Below, one piece after another: positions 18,548 through 27,199 of a stretch of 64,000 nucleotides of DNA (position 1 is its first letter; each line of letters opens with the position of its first letter). This DNA is from CAYONZ01 sp964405465 (GTDB taxonomy: Bacteria; Bdellovibrionota; Bdellovibrionia; Bdellovibrionales; JAMPXM01). The stretch is taken from the NCBI GenBank assembly GCA_964405465.1, contig CAYONZ010000007.1, forward strand, positions 1-64,000. The letters are read 5' to 3'. The position numbers were made by a program, and so were the translations under genes. The notes below the pieces were generated by a model. The model was not told the DNA's origin. It saw only the letters and a list, made by a program, of their open reading frames with translations, and ran no database searches.

Positions 18548-19485
18548 ATGTTAAATAGGTTTCGTCTGTTACAAATGATCAAAAATGATTTGCGTGGAGA
18601 AGGCTATTTTCAGCACCTAAAATTCCCAATCGCCGAATTGAATGTTTTCAAAACAATTCAATTCTCTAAGAGATCAACCCCAGATTTTTATGGACTGGCA
18701 TGTGATTTGAGCCTTAATGACTCGAGAATAAAGTCATTTGTCGAGTATTATGAAAGGCAATTTTTTTTCAAGAAGGTCAGGATCACGGACACTTTACTAC
18801 CAATGGAATAGCTGGGCACTGCAACTATAGACAGGCTGAGCAAGCTGCGATCTATGATATTCTTGAACGAGATGCCATTCTCGTCCATTGGTACCTTAAG
18901 GCAAACTTCCTAAACATAGTGGAAACGCCACCACACATATCTAGCATGATCAAAGCACTTGAATACAATCGATATAAAACCATGTTCAGAAAAACACACC
19001 TTGGTTATGCCGAAACAGTGATTTGTTTTATTGTGGATATGAATTCAGGAGGTTTTGTCACCGGCTCATGTGCAGGAAATACGCTGATGTACAGCCAAAG
19101 CAAAGCATTTACAGAGGCGATCATCAATCTCTTCTTTGGCAACAATGGGCTTTCAAAAGAAGAACTGATTCAAGAGTTCAAAGAAAATGGCGTCTCAACT
19201 TTATGACAACATCGAACTTTCTGGCTCCATCTCTCAGTCATTCCAGAATGGGTTCTCGAAACTGAAAAGAAAGAACGATTCAAAGGTCAAAGAACCCCAA
19301 GCTCACTATTTGATCCATTTTACAAAAAAATTGGCCCCATTTATGTTGTCGGAGGACATCTCCCAAACATATTAACTCTAAAAATAGGGTTTCCTGGGCA
19401 TACAGAAGTTCAACACTTGCAGAATCGTTTTTCAGCGGATATTGGCATAAACACCGACGACCTTTCACTACACCCCATCCCTTAG
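18548..19485 (+). pseudogene. YcaO-family gene, disrupted
   Basis: Read through two lesions, the sequence gives a YcaO protein of about 310 residues. A good GGGGAAGG precedes the ATG. The first frame holds the motif SRIKSFVEYYERQ. A frameshift at a run of eight T (18761-18768) leads into NGIAGHCNYRQAEQAAIYDI and LERDAILVHWY, the second ATP-binding YcaO motif, then GSCAGN and SKAFTEAIINL. An in-frame TGA at 19204-19206 interrupts it. The same frame then runs on to the YcaO-typical end LSLHPIP. Intact YcaO proteins activate peptide amides with ATP, forming azolines, thioamides or similar groups. Confidence 0.82.
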
Positions 19486-19493
19486 GAGGAAAA

Positions 19494-19772
19494 ATGAGAC
19501 GAATAGTATTCCCGTTACTAATCATTTTGTCACAAAAACTTGAAGCCTTTAGGGCTGAGAACAGATCGACACCGGTCACAAGTAACGAATTAAATAAGAA
19601 TTTCATAGCCGGAAATGGAACCTCAACCTGTGCAATGATCGTAAAGCCACAGACGAACGAAGAAATGCTCTTTCAAAGAACACGATTGGACCAAACAATC
19701 CAACGAATCCAAACACGTGAATTTGAAATTTCCAGAAGAAATGCAATAACTCGAATCAATAATGAAAAATAA
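19494..19772 (+). CDS. Small secreted protein of unknown function
   Basis: This 92-residue protein has an N-terminal signal-like stretch (IVFPLLIILSQKLEA). It starts 8 bases after the YcaO stop with a strong AGGAGG site. The mature part includes NGTSTCAM with a single Cys, then a charged helical tail. It overlaps the next SBP gene by 11 bases. Position suggests a cassette component (precursor, accessory protein or ligand). No family is recognised. Confidence 0.6.
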   Translation: MRRIVFPLLIILSQKLEAFRAENRSTPVTSNELNKNFIAGNGTSTCAMIVKPQTNEEMLFQRTRLDQTIQRIQTREFEISRRNAITRINNEK

Positions 19773-21267
19773 CACCTTCAGGCCCAAATTATTTTTTATT
19801 TTATTGATGTCCTGTATCCACTCAGTTTCTTTAGGAGGACAACAGATGGAAAACACTGTTCGAGTTCGACTGGCCTATCGACTGCCGGTTGAGCCACTAG
19901 AGATCGCAACTATGGCCGACTATGATTTATCATTGCTTCTATCTGACACTTGGTTTGAATATGATGGGGAAAGAAAAGCCAAACCCAATCTCGTCAAAAG
20001 TTGGTCATTCGACACTAAGACCGGATATTACACATTCCGAATTGATCCTAAAAGAAAATGGTCAAATGGCACAGTGATCACATCAAATCATCTTATTTGG
20101 AACCTAAAGAGAGCAATTCAAAAAAGGTCAAGCTACGGGGTGGGAATAGAGGCAATTGTAGATATTGAACAATCAAAAATTATCGACGATTTAAACTTTA
20201 TGCTCAAAATCAAAGACGAGAAGCCGTCAGAGCTATTCTTCCAACGCATGGGTGCCCAAGGGCTTGCGGTAGTGCACCCAGACGACGTCGACCAACAGAC
20301 TCTAAGAGTGATTTCAAATAAGTTAAGCTCCGGCCCATTTCAAATAAAAGAATCTGTGGATTCTCAAGTTACGCTAGTTAGAAACTCAGACTATTCGAAA
20401 TTTACACCTGAAAGCACTGAAAAAATTCATATTCAAAAAACAGACCCTTCATTTGATCTTCGAAATTTTCTAAGCGGAAAATCATGGGAAAACATCGTAC
20501 AAATTAACACATTTCTCCCCTCCGAACTGCTCGAGGATTTCAAAAAAGTAAATCCCCCACACTGGAGCAGAGGACACGATCGAGTTTCTCTTCTCAAGCC
20601 GATAAATCAAAGACGAACGAAAGAGTTAAAATTAATTCTGCTGAAGATTGCTGAAATTCTGGAGAAGGAAAATTTCAAATCCCTCCAGTTAAATGCGAAA
20701 AGGGCTCGCAGTCTTCAACCATTTGGATATCCTCTTTTCAATGAAGTGGAGCCCAAAAGAATCAATGAAGCTCCGATTTTCAAAACAGCTTCAATATTGC
20801 TTAGTCAAAGCCCATCATCTCTGACCCACATGGCGCTTCTTGATCCAATTCTAAAGAGCCATGGGTTTAAGATTTCCTGGAACATGAAACCAAGAGACGA
20901 GGTCCTAAAGCAGTTCTACGCAAATGAACAAAACAATTCGACAGCAGATTTCATCCTTTTTGACTTTGGCGTGGCCGACCCAGAGCCCGCAACTTGGATG
21001 ACTGTCGTCATGGATAATCACTTTATACAATACACTAGCTCTCAAAAGAATGAATTCAGTCTGATTGTTCAGGAAAAAGACAAAACAGTCTCGACCCAAA
21101 AATTCAAGGACCTATTGAAATCGATATACCTTGATGGCGGCTATCTCCCACTTTTTCATTTTTCAACACTTTCAGTGGGCGCTCGAGATTTAAATTTTGA
21201 CCAAATTAAGGAACTCGATGAAACTGTTAACTATTCTAAAATCACTTTCAAAAAGCCCAAGCTTTAG
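19762..21267 (+). CDS. Periplasmic solute-binding protein, SBP_bac_5 type
   Basis: This 501-residue protein has a signal peptide (LFFILLMSCIHSVSLG); the LMSC could be a lipoprotein box. The family layout is clear: NLVKSWSFDTKTGYYTFRI, KWSNGTVITSNHLIWNLKRA and a late DFILFDFGVADPEPATWM. The gene overlaps the small secreted protein upstream and the HK2 gene downstream. AGGAGG before an in-frame ATG at 19846 (codon 29) offers a second start directly after the signal peptide. No ABC partner genes exist nearby, consistent with a sensing rather than uptake role. Confidence 0.85.
   Translation: MKNNTFRPKLFFILLMSCIHSVSLGGQQMENTVRVRLAYRLPVEPLEIATMADYDLSLLLSDTWFEYDGERKAKPNLVKSWSFDTKTGYYTFRIDPKRKWSNGTVITSNHLIWNLKRAIQKRSSYGVGIEAIVDIEQSKIIDDLNFMLKIKDEKPSELFFQRMGAQGLAVVHPDDVDQQTLRVISNKLSSGPFQIKESVDSQVTLVRNSDYSKFTPESTEKIHIQKTDPSFDLRNFLSGKSWENIVQINTFLPSELLEDFKKVNPPHWSRGHDRVSLLKPINQRRTKELKLILLKIAEILEKENFKSLQLNAKRARSLQPFGYPLFNEVEPKRINEAPIFKTASILLSQSPSSLTHMALLDPILKSHGFKISWNMKPRDEVLKQFYANEQNNSTADFILFDFGVADPEPATWMTVVMDNHFIQYTSSQKNEFSLIVQEKDKTVSTQKFKDLLKSIYLDGGYLPLFHFSTLSVGARDLNFDQIKELDETVNYSKITFKKPKL
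19833..19848 (+). promoter_or_regulatory. Internal ribosome binding site and start in an SBP gene
   Basis: AGGAGG with 7 bases to an in-frame ATG (codon 29, MENTVRV) sits directly after the signal peptide. This would yield a leaderless cytoplasmic form if used. Confidence 0.5.
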
Positions 21268-22687
21268 AGTCAGTTTCACATTTGTGATTGGAATGTGGAT
21301 TCTGTTTTCTATTTTTCTATTTTTTATTTCACAATCGCAAACAAGGGCTCAAATAAATAAAGAGCACATATTAAAGCAAAACACTACTGAGGCGATTTTG
21401 GCAGATTTTTTCGAAAGCCAGGCACGATTTGGGGATATCGTCTACTCGAGAGGAATGGTTTTGGAGCGCGGAAAGCCGTTTGGATTAGTCTCGTTGATCA
21501 TATGTGACAATGAAAATGAAGTCTTGCCCGCTCTCGAGTCTCAACGCTGTAGCAATCGAACAGAGCAAACACATCACGATATCATCGTCACAGGTCGTCC
21601 ATTGACTCTGTATTTTCAATGGACAAATGACTATCCCGATCTTTGGCACACTGTACTCAAATCGCTACTCTGGTCTATCCTCGGATCTGGATTACTAGTC
21701 ATTGGAGCCTCGACAGTAACTTATTTCGTAACTGTACTTTCTGTTTTGAAATATAGTCAGCAAATTTCGGCTATAGGTGACATCAGGAAGGACGCTATGC
21801 CGACGATTCCAGAAATTGAGCCCTTATTGTCAGCTTTGATTTCATTGAAAGACAAACTCCAATCGACTTTAGAGTTGAGTCAACACCTCAGAGTAGATGC
21901 AGCTCTGGGCCAACTCTCAAAACAAGTTGCACATGACATTCGGTCGCCGCTGTCTGCAGTTAATATGATTTTACCTTCGCTTCAGGGCAACCACCCCGAA
22001 CAAACACAGATTCTTCGTACTGCATTGAAACGGATCAATGACATTGCTCAAGATCTTTTGGATCGCAAGACTGCAGAAGAAAATCCTTCTTCTGATATGA
22101 AACCTAGAGCGCAATTGATGAACAGTGGATTCAAGGAAGATCGGTGTTCTTCTCAAATTGAAAAGTGCGACGTGGTTCTCGTAGTTCGGCAAATTGTTCT
22201 TGAAAAGAATGTACAAATTCAAAACTCAGACATTCAAATTACCATAGACACTGAAGGTGAAAGTGTTTTTGCTCAGACCAATGCCAAAGAGCTATCACGC
22301 ATACTTTCAAATCTTCTCAACAATTCAATTGAGGCAAAGGACCCCGAAAGAAGTTTAGAGATTCAAATCTTTATTCGTCAGTACAATAAGCAAGTCAGTA
22401 TTGTAGTGATGGATAACGGGGTCGGAATTCCATCTGACAAAATTGCTCTACTTGGCCAGGTCGGTGTCTCGTTCGGCAAAGATCAAAAATCTGATTTTGC
22501 GTCTCACGCAGACAATGAAAAAAACGTAGGTTCGGATTTAAAACATAAATCAGGCACTGGCCTCGGGCTCGCACATGCGAAACAAGCTCTTGAGTCATGG
22601 GGTGGCCAACTCAAAATCCAATCCAGTGTTGGCGTTGGAACACAAATGCATCTCCAACTACCAGGTTTTGAATTCAGAAAGCACTAA
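21218..22687 (+). CDS. Membrane sensor histidine kinase (HK2)
   Basis: This kinase has about 489 residues. I take the ATG at 21218 because AAGG lies 6 bases upstream; a TTG at 21197 would add seven residues. Both starts lie inside the 3' end of the SBP gene. A membrane helix near 14-36, a periplasmic domain of about 110 residues and a second helix near 150-175 precede the H-box at His239. N, G1 and G2 boxes are intact. From 21918 the DNA is almost identical to HK3, and it is close to HK1. No receiver domain is attached. Confidence 0.9.
   Translation: MKLLTILKSLSKSPSFRVSFTFVIGMWILFSIFLFFISQSQTRAQINKEHILKQNTTEAILADFFESQARFGDIVYSRGMVLERGKPFGLVSLIICDNENEVLPALESQRCSNRTEQTHHDIIVTGRPLTLYFQWTNDYPDLWHTVLKSLLWSILGSGLLVIGASTVTYFVTVLSVLKYSQQISAIGDIRKDAMPTIPEIEPLLSALISLKDKLQSTLELSQHLRVDAALGQLSKQVAHDIRSPLSAVNMILPSLQGNHPEQTQILRTALKRINDIAQDLLDRKTAEENPSSDMKPRAQLMNSGFKEDRCSSQIEKCDVVLVVRQIVLEKNVQIQNSDIQITIDTEGESVFAQTNAKELSRILSNLLNNSIEAKDPERSLEIQIFIRQYNKQVSIVVMDNGVGIPSDKIALLGQVGVSFGKDQKSDFASHADNEKNVGSDLKHKSGTGLGLAHAKQALESWGGQLKIQSSVGVGTQMHLQLPGFEFRKH
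21918..22665 (+). repeat. Kinase-core duplication, copy in HK2
   Basis: These 748 bases align without gaps to 26334-27081 in HK3. Differences are few and clustered near 22220-22440; long stretches on both sides are identical. HK1 (about 781-1634) is a more distant copy with an altered linker. The similarity begins abruptly at the H-box, so the sensor regions are unrelated. Confidence 0.9.
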
Positions 22688-22929
22688 AACTAGATCATCT
22701 CAAACGATTTTTGACATCCCAAATTTGAACTTGGCCTCTTCTTTGAAACACTTGAACCCTCACAGCCGATATTGAATCGTTAATTTATTCCATGCTGTTT
22801 GGCAAACATTTCAGAAGCATCAGCCTAGACTCACCTGCGAAGAAAATTCCTTCAACATACCTAATCAAACTGTTAAAAGAACCCGTTACCTGAGGGGGAA
22901 TACAAATTTTCCAAGCATTGGTACAGAAA
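22688..22929 (+). repeat. Duplicated 3' flank of a kinase gene, copy 2
   Basis: This is the second copy of the block at 1647-1888, again between a kinase stop and the first ORF of the following operon. The end of similarity at about 22929 is only a dozen bases before the next start codon. Confidence 0.8.
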
Positions 22930-22940
22930 GGATTGTCGGG

Positions 22941-23246
22941 ATGTTCAGGAATTTTTTATTAACGTTGTTAGCCTCGATCGTTTCTAGCAGGGTTCAAGCC
23001 GAATACATATTTCGGTCAATTTTATACAAAAGCCAAATGACAACTAAGCAAGTACTCATGTTATCCAAACTCATAGGTGAACAAGAACTTGAGATTGAAG
23101 AAAACAATGAGGATTCGATAATAGTCAAAGTCTCAGGAACTTTGGAAAAGCAAAATGAAGTTATAGAGCAACTGAAAAGCATGGGTGTCGTAAAAAGCTC
23201 AAGCGGATCAATCGAGGGTCGTTTGTGTGACGGAGCATGCCTTTAA
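22941..23246 (+). CDS. Small secreted protein ending in CDGACL
   Basis: This 101-residue protein has a signal peptide (cleavage after VQA, residue 20). An AAAGGA site precedes the ATG. The middle is acidic and helical, and the C-terminus GRLCDGACL has a CX3C pair, the only cysteines in the protein. It overlaps the SBP gene by 20 bases and opens the cassette with the intact YcaO. It may be a secreted precursor with a C-terminal core, or a small accessory binding protein. No family is recognised. Confidence 0.65.
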   Translation: MFRNFLLTLLASIVSSRVQAEYIFRSILYKSQMTTKQVLMLSKLIGEQELEIEENNEDSIIVKVSGTLEKQNEVIEQLKSMGVVKSSSGSIEGRLCDGACL

Positions 23247-24810
23247 TTTTCCGAACTCGAACGCATTGAAGGCAGCATTCTATCGCTTCGGTATTGCCTC
23301 ATTCGCTATTTTTGCTGGCTTCACATTAAAGGAGGCTCCTATGGATCCAAGCACAAAAAGCAACACCGTTCGTGTGGCATTTACACTCGATAAAACATTC
23401 CTTCCGACCCTAGACCCCGCAAAAATTGGTTCTTTTCAACAGGGTCTACTCCTGGATAACCTCTATAGCCGACTAATTGAGTACAATCAGTATGGGGAAA
23501 TCCAAAGCGGATTGGCCTCTAAGTTCTATTGGCATGACAGCGAATTGATATTTGAATTTGATGACAGAGTTAGAAGCAGAGACAACCTTGCAGTATCCGC
23601 AAAAGATGCCGCATTCTCAATTCGTCGTGCTCTTTATTTAGGAACCTCAACACACATTAATTTGCGATTGTTCCTGTGTAAAATTGACTCGGTACCTGAG
23701 GTATTTGAAGACTGTGATGGGGTAAAAGTGATCGACAACAAACTGATCCTCAAAATCACCAATATGAAACACAAACCATTTTTGATTCCGGCCTTAGCAT
23801 CCATCGATTTCGGCATAATCCCCGAGCGCGCGGTAGATCGAACAAGTCTTACAATTTCAAATTTTCAAATCACATCTGGCCCATATTCCCTTGAGAATCC
23901 ATGGAAAGACACTCAAGTGAGTCGCCTCACGCTCAAAGCCAACCCAAGGCACTTCAATTTAACTGAAAATTCTTTTCAACATATTGAATTGATCTCCCCA
24001 GAAAAGAACTCCAGTGCAGGAGAAATGATACTAAAAGACTTAGTGGACATCGTCCCAACCTCTTTCAGCATAAGTCAGGAGAGCCTCACTAGACTAAATT
24101 CGAGCATCAAAGACCTAAACGTATCGACAACTCTTGACATAAAAACCATTGTTTTGAAATTTAGCCCTATTTCAGTAACAAAATATTCATTTAAACAAAG
24201 AGCTTACATAGCTAAAAAAATGATTCTTCTTATGAAAAAGGAGTATCCCTTACCAACCGGCGCCAGAGAAAGTATTCAATTCTTTTTTGATATTGGATTC
24301 GGTCACCTTTCTAATAGTCAAATAGACGAGCTTGCAGAGTTAAGAAATATCGCGAATACCCCAATATTCACCTCAAGGCCTACATTCTACCTTTACAAAA
24401 GTCTTGAAAATATATTTAGCATTTTTAAACAACTCGATTGTATAGAGCCAATTGTGACAAGCGAGTCACCATTTGCAACACCCCCAGACCAACGTCTGGA
24501 CTCCTTTATTGCTTTCACTGATACGGCATTTGAGGACAATCTTGCATTTCTAGGCTACAATCTCACCCAAGGCACGTTCGGATTAGACCCAACAGAGTCG
24601 GAAAAATGGATGAACAATTACATGGAAACGGAGGACGTAAATAAACGTTTTCTCATGGCCCGTGAACTCCAGTTTCAGTCTCTAAAAAAGGGTGTAATGT
24701 TTCCTTTATTCATGGCTCCTTATACCGCTCTCTCTAGAAATGGTTTCCAAATTGGACTCTCAAAATATTTCGCCACAACTCATTTTTGGCAGATTGTTAA
24801 AAATGAATAG
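23227..24810 (+). CDS. Periplasmic solute-binding protein, SBP_bac_5 type
   Basis: This 527-residue protein is taken from the GTG at 23227, giving an N-terminal hydrophobic stretch (FGIASFAIFAGF) that fits a signal peptide. The mature part has YSRLIEYNQYGEIQSGLAS and DRVRSRDNLAVSAKDAAFSI, typical of the family. An AAAGGAGG with 5 bases to an in-frame ATG at 23341 (codon 39) would start translation right after the signal peptide. That internal site is far stronger than the one before the GTG. The stop overlaps the YcaO start. Confidence 0.82.
   Translation: MTEHAFNFPNSNALKAAFYRFGIASFAIFAGFTLKEAPMDPSTKSNTVRVAFTLDKTFLPTLDPAKIGSFQQGLLLDNLYSRLIEYNQYGEIQSGLASKFYWHDSELIFEFDDRVRSRDNLAVSAKDAAFSIRRALYLGTSTHINLRLFLCKIDSVPEVFEDCDGVKVIDNKLILKITNMKHKPFLIPALASIDFGIIPERAVDRTSLTISNFQITSGPYSLENPWKDTQVSRLTLKANPRHFNLTENSFQHIELISPEKNSSAGEMILKDLVDIVPTSFSISQESLTRLNSSIKDLNVSTTLDIKTIVLKFSPISVTKYSFKQRAYIAKKMILLMKKEYPLPTGARESIQFFFDIGFGHLSNSQIDELAELRNIANTPIFTSRPTFYLYKSLENIFSIFKQLDCIEPIVTSESPFATPPDQRLDSFIAFTDTAFEDNLAFLGYNLTQGTFGLDPTESEKWMNNYMETEDVNKRFLMARELQFQSLKKGVMFPLFMAPYTALSRNGFQIGLSKYFATTHFWQIVKNE
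23328..23343 (+). promoter_or_regulatory. Strong internal ribosome binding site and start in an SBP gene
   Basis: AAAGGAGG, 5 bases and ATG (codon 39, MDPSTKS) form a consensus initiation site at the end of the signal peptide region. Either this is the main start and the protein stays in the cytoplasm, or two forms are made. Confidence 0.55.
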
Positions 24811-25816
24811 TTTAAAACACTCTGCCCTGCTTCACTGGATTACCACCAACGCCAGAGATCTTCGGCTTGAAGTTACCGAATTGAATTGGTCAAAACCTAT
24901 TCTACCTGACCTTCATGATATAGTTTCCAAAGTAGAGGTGGAAGGACGAATTTTTTATGGACGTGGCCATGCATCTAACCCCAACACCGCGAGCCTAAAA
25001 GCGATTGTGGAGTCCCTTGAGCGGGCAATTTGCCTCGAGCAAGTTGATTCCACGAATGGCGTTGCTGCCCATCTATTTGAGAAAAACGCAAGAGACAACG
25101 CAAAGAAAGAACGCCTCGAGCGAGACCATTTCCTTTCACACTTTTTCTTGCACCATCCATTTATCCCTCGATCCGATTTAATATCGTTCATCCCAGCAAC
25201 AGTAATTGCCGATATAATTGAGAATGGGCACAGGATTGATTTCTTTACGAGCAGGGCATCAAACCAAGGGAAATGCATTGTGTGTTTGATCTCTGGAACA
25301 AATGGTTCCCCCAAGTTTGGTGGAATATTGGGCTTGTGTTTCTTTGACCCTAGCGAATCGTCTGTTAGACAACCAACAGAAAAGGCAATGCTTGAGGCAT
25401 ATCGCCAATACTGGAACTTAAGAGAAACCGGAAGTTTGACCGAAACACACGATCTCGAATCATTTCAAAAAATCCATGCCCCTTCATTTCACGACCATCT
25501 TCGCCTTGCTTTAAATACTCAATACTTTGAGCAAATCGCATATTTATTCCCAAAGTACCTTATCGAATCGCCGATGGCTAAGGTATCGGTTGTTTATAGC
25601 GAGCATTCCTACAAATGGAAAAGATTGATTTCGAAGAAAACAATTCTCAAAGACTGTCCTTTGTTTATTGTGTGTTGCGAGATCCTTGGGTCACAAAATC
25701 TATTTCGCGGAGTAGGCTCGAAGAACAAAATAAACAATATTGGATTAGCAAGGTTTACAAAAGGCCTAGAGTTCAATCGAGATATGTTGAATCTCCTCCC
25801 CCATCCTTTAGGATAA
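24803..25816 (+). CDS. YcaO-family protein, intact and stand-alone
   Basis: This protein has about 337 residues counted from the ATG that overlaps the SBP stop. YcaO motifs are visible: GRGHASNPNTASLKAIVESL with the first ATP/Mg glutamates in ESLER (residues 69-73), STNGVAAH near 83, a divergent ERLERDHF at 103-110, EKAMLEAYRQ near 207, and the C-terminal PHPLG, comparable with the PXP-type tail of peptide cyclodehydratases. No E1-like or Ocin-ThiF partner gene is present. A role in peptide amide modification is likely from the family; the substrate is unknown. It sits between an SBP and a kinase in one operon. Confidence 0.82.
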   Translation: MNSLKHSALLHWITTNARDLRLEVTELNWSKPILPDLHDIVSKVEVEGRIFYGRGHASNPNTASLKAIVESLERAICLEQVDSTNGVAAHLFEKNARDNAKKERLERDHFLSHFFLHHPFIPRSDLISFIPATVIADIIENGHRIDFFTSRASNQGKCIVCLISGTNGSPKFGGILGLCFFDPSESSVRQPTEKAMLEAYRQYWNLRETGSLTETHDLESFQKIHAPSFHDHLRLALNTQYFEQIAYLFPKYLIESPMAKVSVVYSEHSYKWKRLISKKTILKDCPLFIVCCEILGSQNLFRGVGSKNKINNIGLARFTKGLEFNRDMLNLLPHPLG

Positions 25817-25822
25817 AACACA

Positions 25823-27094
25823 ATGAAAGCCAAACTTCGAAGTTTCTACCTAAAGCTTGCAATTTTTGACTCACTGTTGTTTGTCTTGATTCTTTTCGTT
25901 TCGATAGCAATTTTCTTCAATACGATGAAAAACAAAGCAGAAATTCTCTTAGACACTGTTCGAAACGATATTCTCATAGAAAATCGCAGAGAAATTTTTG
26001 AAAAACTGGAGATTGCACTTAGATATCATAGCTTTCTACAAATCTCGATTGATGATCATTTGAGTGTTGGTCGAAAAAGAAACCTTTTAGAATTCCAAAC
26101 ACTTGATGTCGCACGAAATTTCCAACTGCTTTCAAGAAAAGATGATCCTTTATCTGGGGCATCAAGAGTCAATATCCGGTTCTCCTTTTCGCAACCTGTT
26201 TTTTTTGCGTTGGGTTTATGGTCTTCAATTTCAATACTTCTTTTGATTCTTGTCCCATATCTACGCCGCAATCTCGAACGCACTATCTTGGCAGAGCAAG
26301 AAAAATTGAGAAAGGACCATGAATTGAGATTTGCAAAACAAGTTGCACATGACATTCGGTCGCCGCTGTCTGCAGTTAATATGATTTTACCTTCGCTTCA
26401 GGGCAACCACCCCGAACAAACACAGATTCTTCGTACTGCATTGAAACGGATCAATGACATTGCTCAAGATCTTTTGGATCGCAAGACTGCAGAAGAAAAT
26501 CCTTCTTCTGATATGAAACCTAGAGCGCAATTGATGAACAGTGGATTCAAGGAAGATCGGTGTTCTTCTCAAATTGAAAAGTGCGACGTGGTTCTCGTAG
26601 TTCGGCAAATTGTTCTTGAAAAGAATGTACAAATTCAAAAATCAGACATTCAAATTACAATAGACACCGAAGGTGAAAGTGTTTTTGCTCAGACCAATGC
26701 CAAAGACCTTTCACGCATTCTTTCGAACCTTCTCAACAATTCAATTGAAGCCAAGGACACCGGACGGAGTCTAGAGATTCAAATCTTTATTCGTCAGTAC
26801 AATAAGCAAATCAGTATTGTAGTGATGGATAACGGGGTCGGCATTCCATCTGACAAAATTGCTCTACTTGGCCAGGTCGGTGTCTCGTTCGGCAAAGATC
26901 AAAAATCTGATTTTGCGTCTCACGCAGACAATGAAAAAAACGTAGGTTCGGATTTAAAACATAAATCAGGCACTGGCCTCGGGCTCGCACATGCGAAACA
27001 AGCTCTTGAGTCATGGGGTGGCCAACTCAAAATCCAATCCAGTGTTGGCGTTGGAACACAAATGCATCTCCAACTACCAGGGATATGCCCCTAA
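25823..27094 (+). CDS. Membrane sensor histidine kinase (HK3), recombined 3' end
   Basis: This 423-residue kinase has a helix near residues 12-34, a short periplasmic domain of about 95 residues, a second helix near 128-150 and the H-box at His176. The kinase core is intact. The last residues (GICP) differ from the GFEFRKH end of HK1 and HK2 because the shared DNA stops at 27081. A TTTAGGAT lies before the ATG, which follows the YcaO stop by 6 bases. Confidence 0.9.
   Translation: MKAKLRSFYLKLAIFDSLLFVLILFVSIAIFFNTMKNKAEILLDTVRNDILIENRREIFEKLEIALRYHSFLQISIDDHLSVGRKRNLLEFQTLDVARNFQLLSRKDDPLSGASRVNIRFSFSQPVFFALGLWSSISILLLILVPYLRRNLERTILAEQEKLRKDHELRFAKQVAHDIRSPLSAVNMILPSLQGNHPEQTQILRTALKRINDIAQDLLDRKTAEENPSSDMKPRAQLMNSGFKEDRCSSQIEKCDVVLVVRQIVLEKNVQIQKSDIQITIDTEGESVFAQTNAKDLSRILSNLLNNSIEAKDTGRSLEIQIFIRQYNKQISIVVMDNGVGIPSDKIALLGQVGVSFGKDQKSDFASHADNEKNVGSDLKHKSGTGLGLAHAKQALESWGGQLKIQSSVGVGTQMHLQLPGICP
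26334..27081 (+). repeat. Kinase-core duplication, copy in HK3
   Basis: This copy aligns without gaps to 21918-22665. Similarity ends sharply at 27081, within the last codons of the gene, where unrelated sequence and then a beta-lactamase gene fragment follow. Confidence 0.9.
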
Positions 27095-27116
27095 CCGTTC
27101 ACACCGACCCACCATT

Positions 27117-27178
27117 AGCTCAACACCAACTGTGCAAAAGACTGAGGCTGCAAAGATGTTACGAGAAGATTCCAAGAC
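27117..27178 (-). pseudogene. Orphan fragment of the beta-lactamase-like gene
   Basis: These 62 bases match 9386-9447 with one mismatch. Only the 3' tail of the hydrolase gene is present, in the same convergent orientation to a kinase gene as at 9.1-10.5 kb. It is a scar of rearrangement. Confidence 0.8.
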
Positions 27179-27199
27179 AAAAAACTGTGCAGTGCGAAT

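Noticed and set aside
10781..19485. Possible reassignment of TGA (or TAG) as a sense codon, because several genes have single in-frame stops
   Set aside because: Most intact genes in the window end with TGA or TAG in ATGA-type overlaps, and the broken genes also carry frameshifts, so decay or base-call error is simpler.
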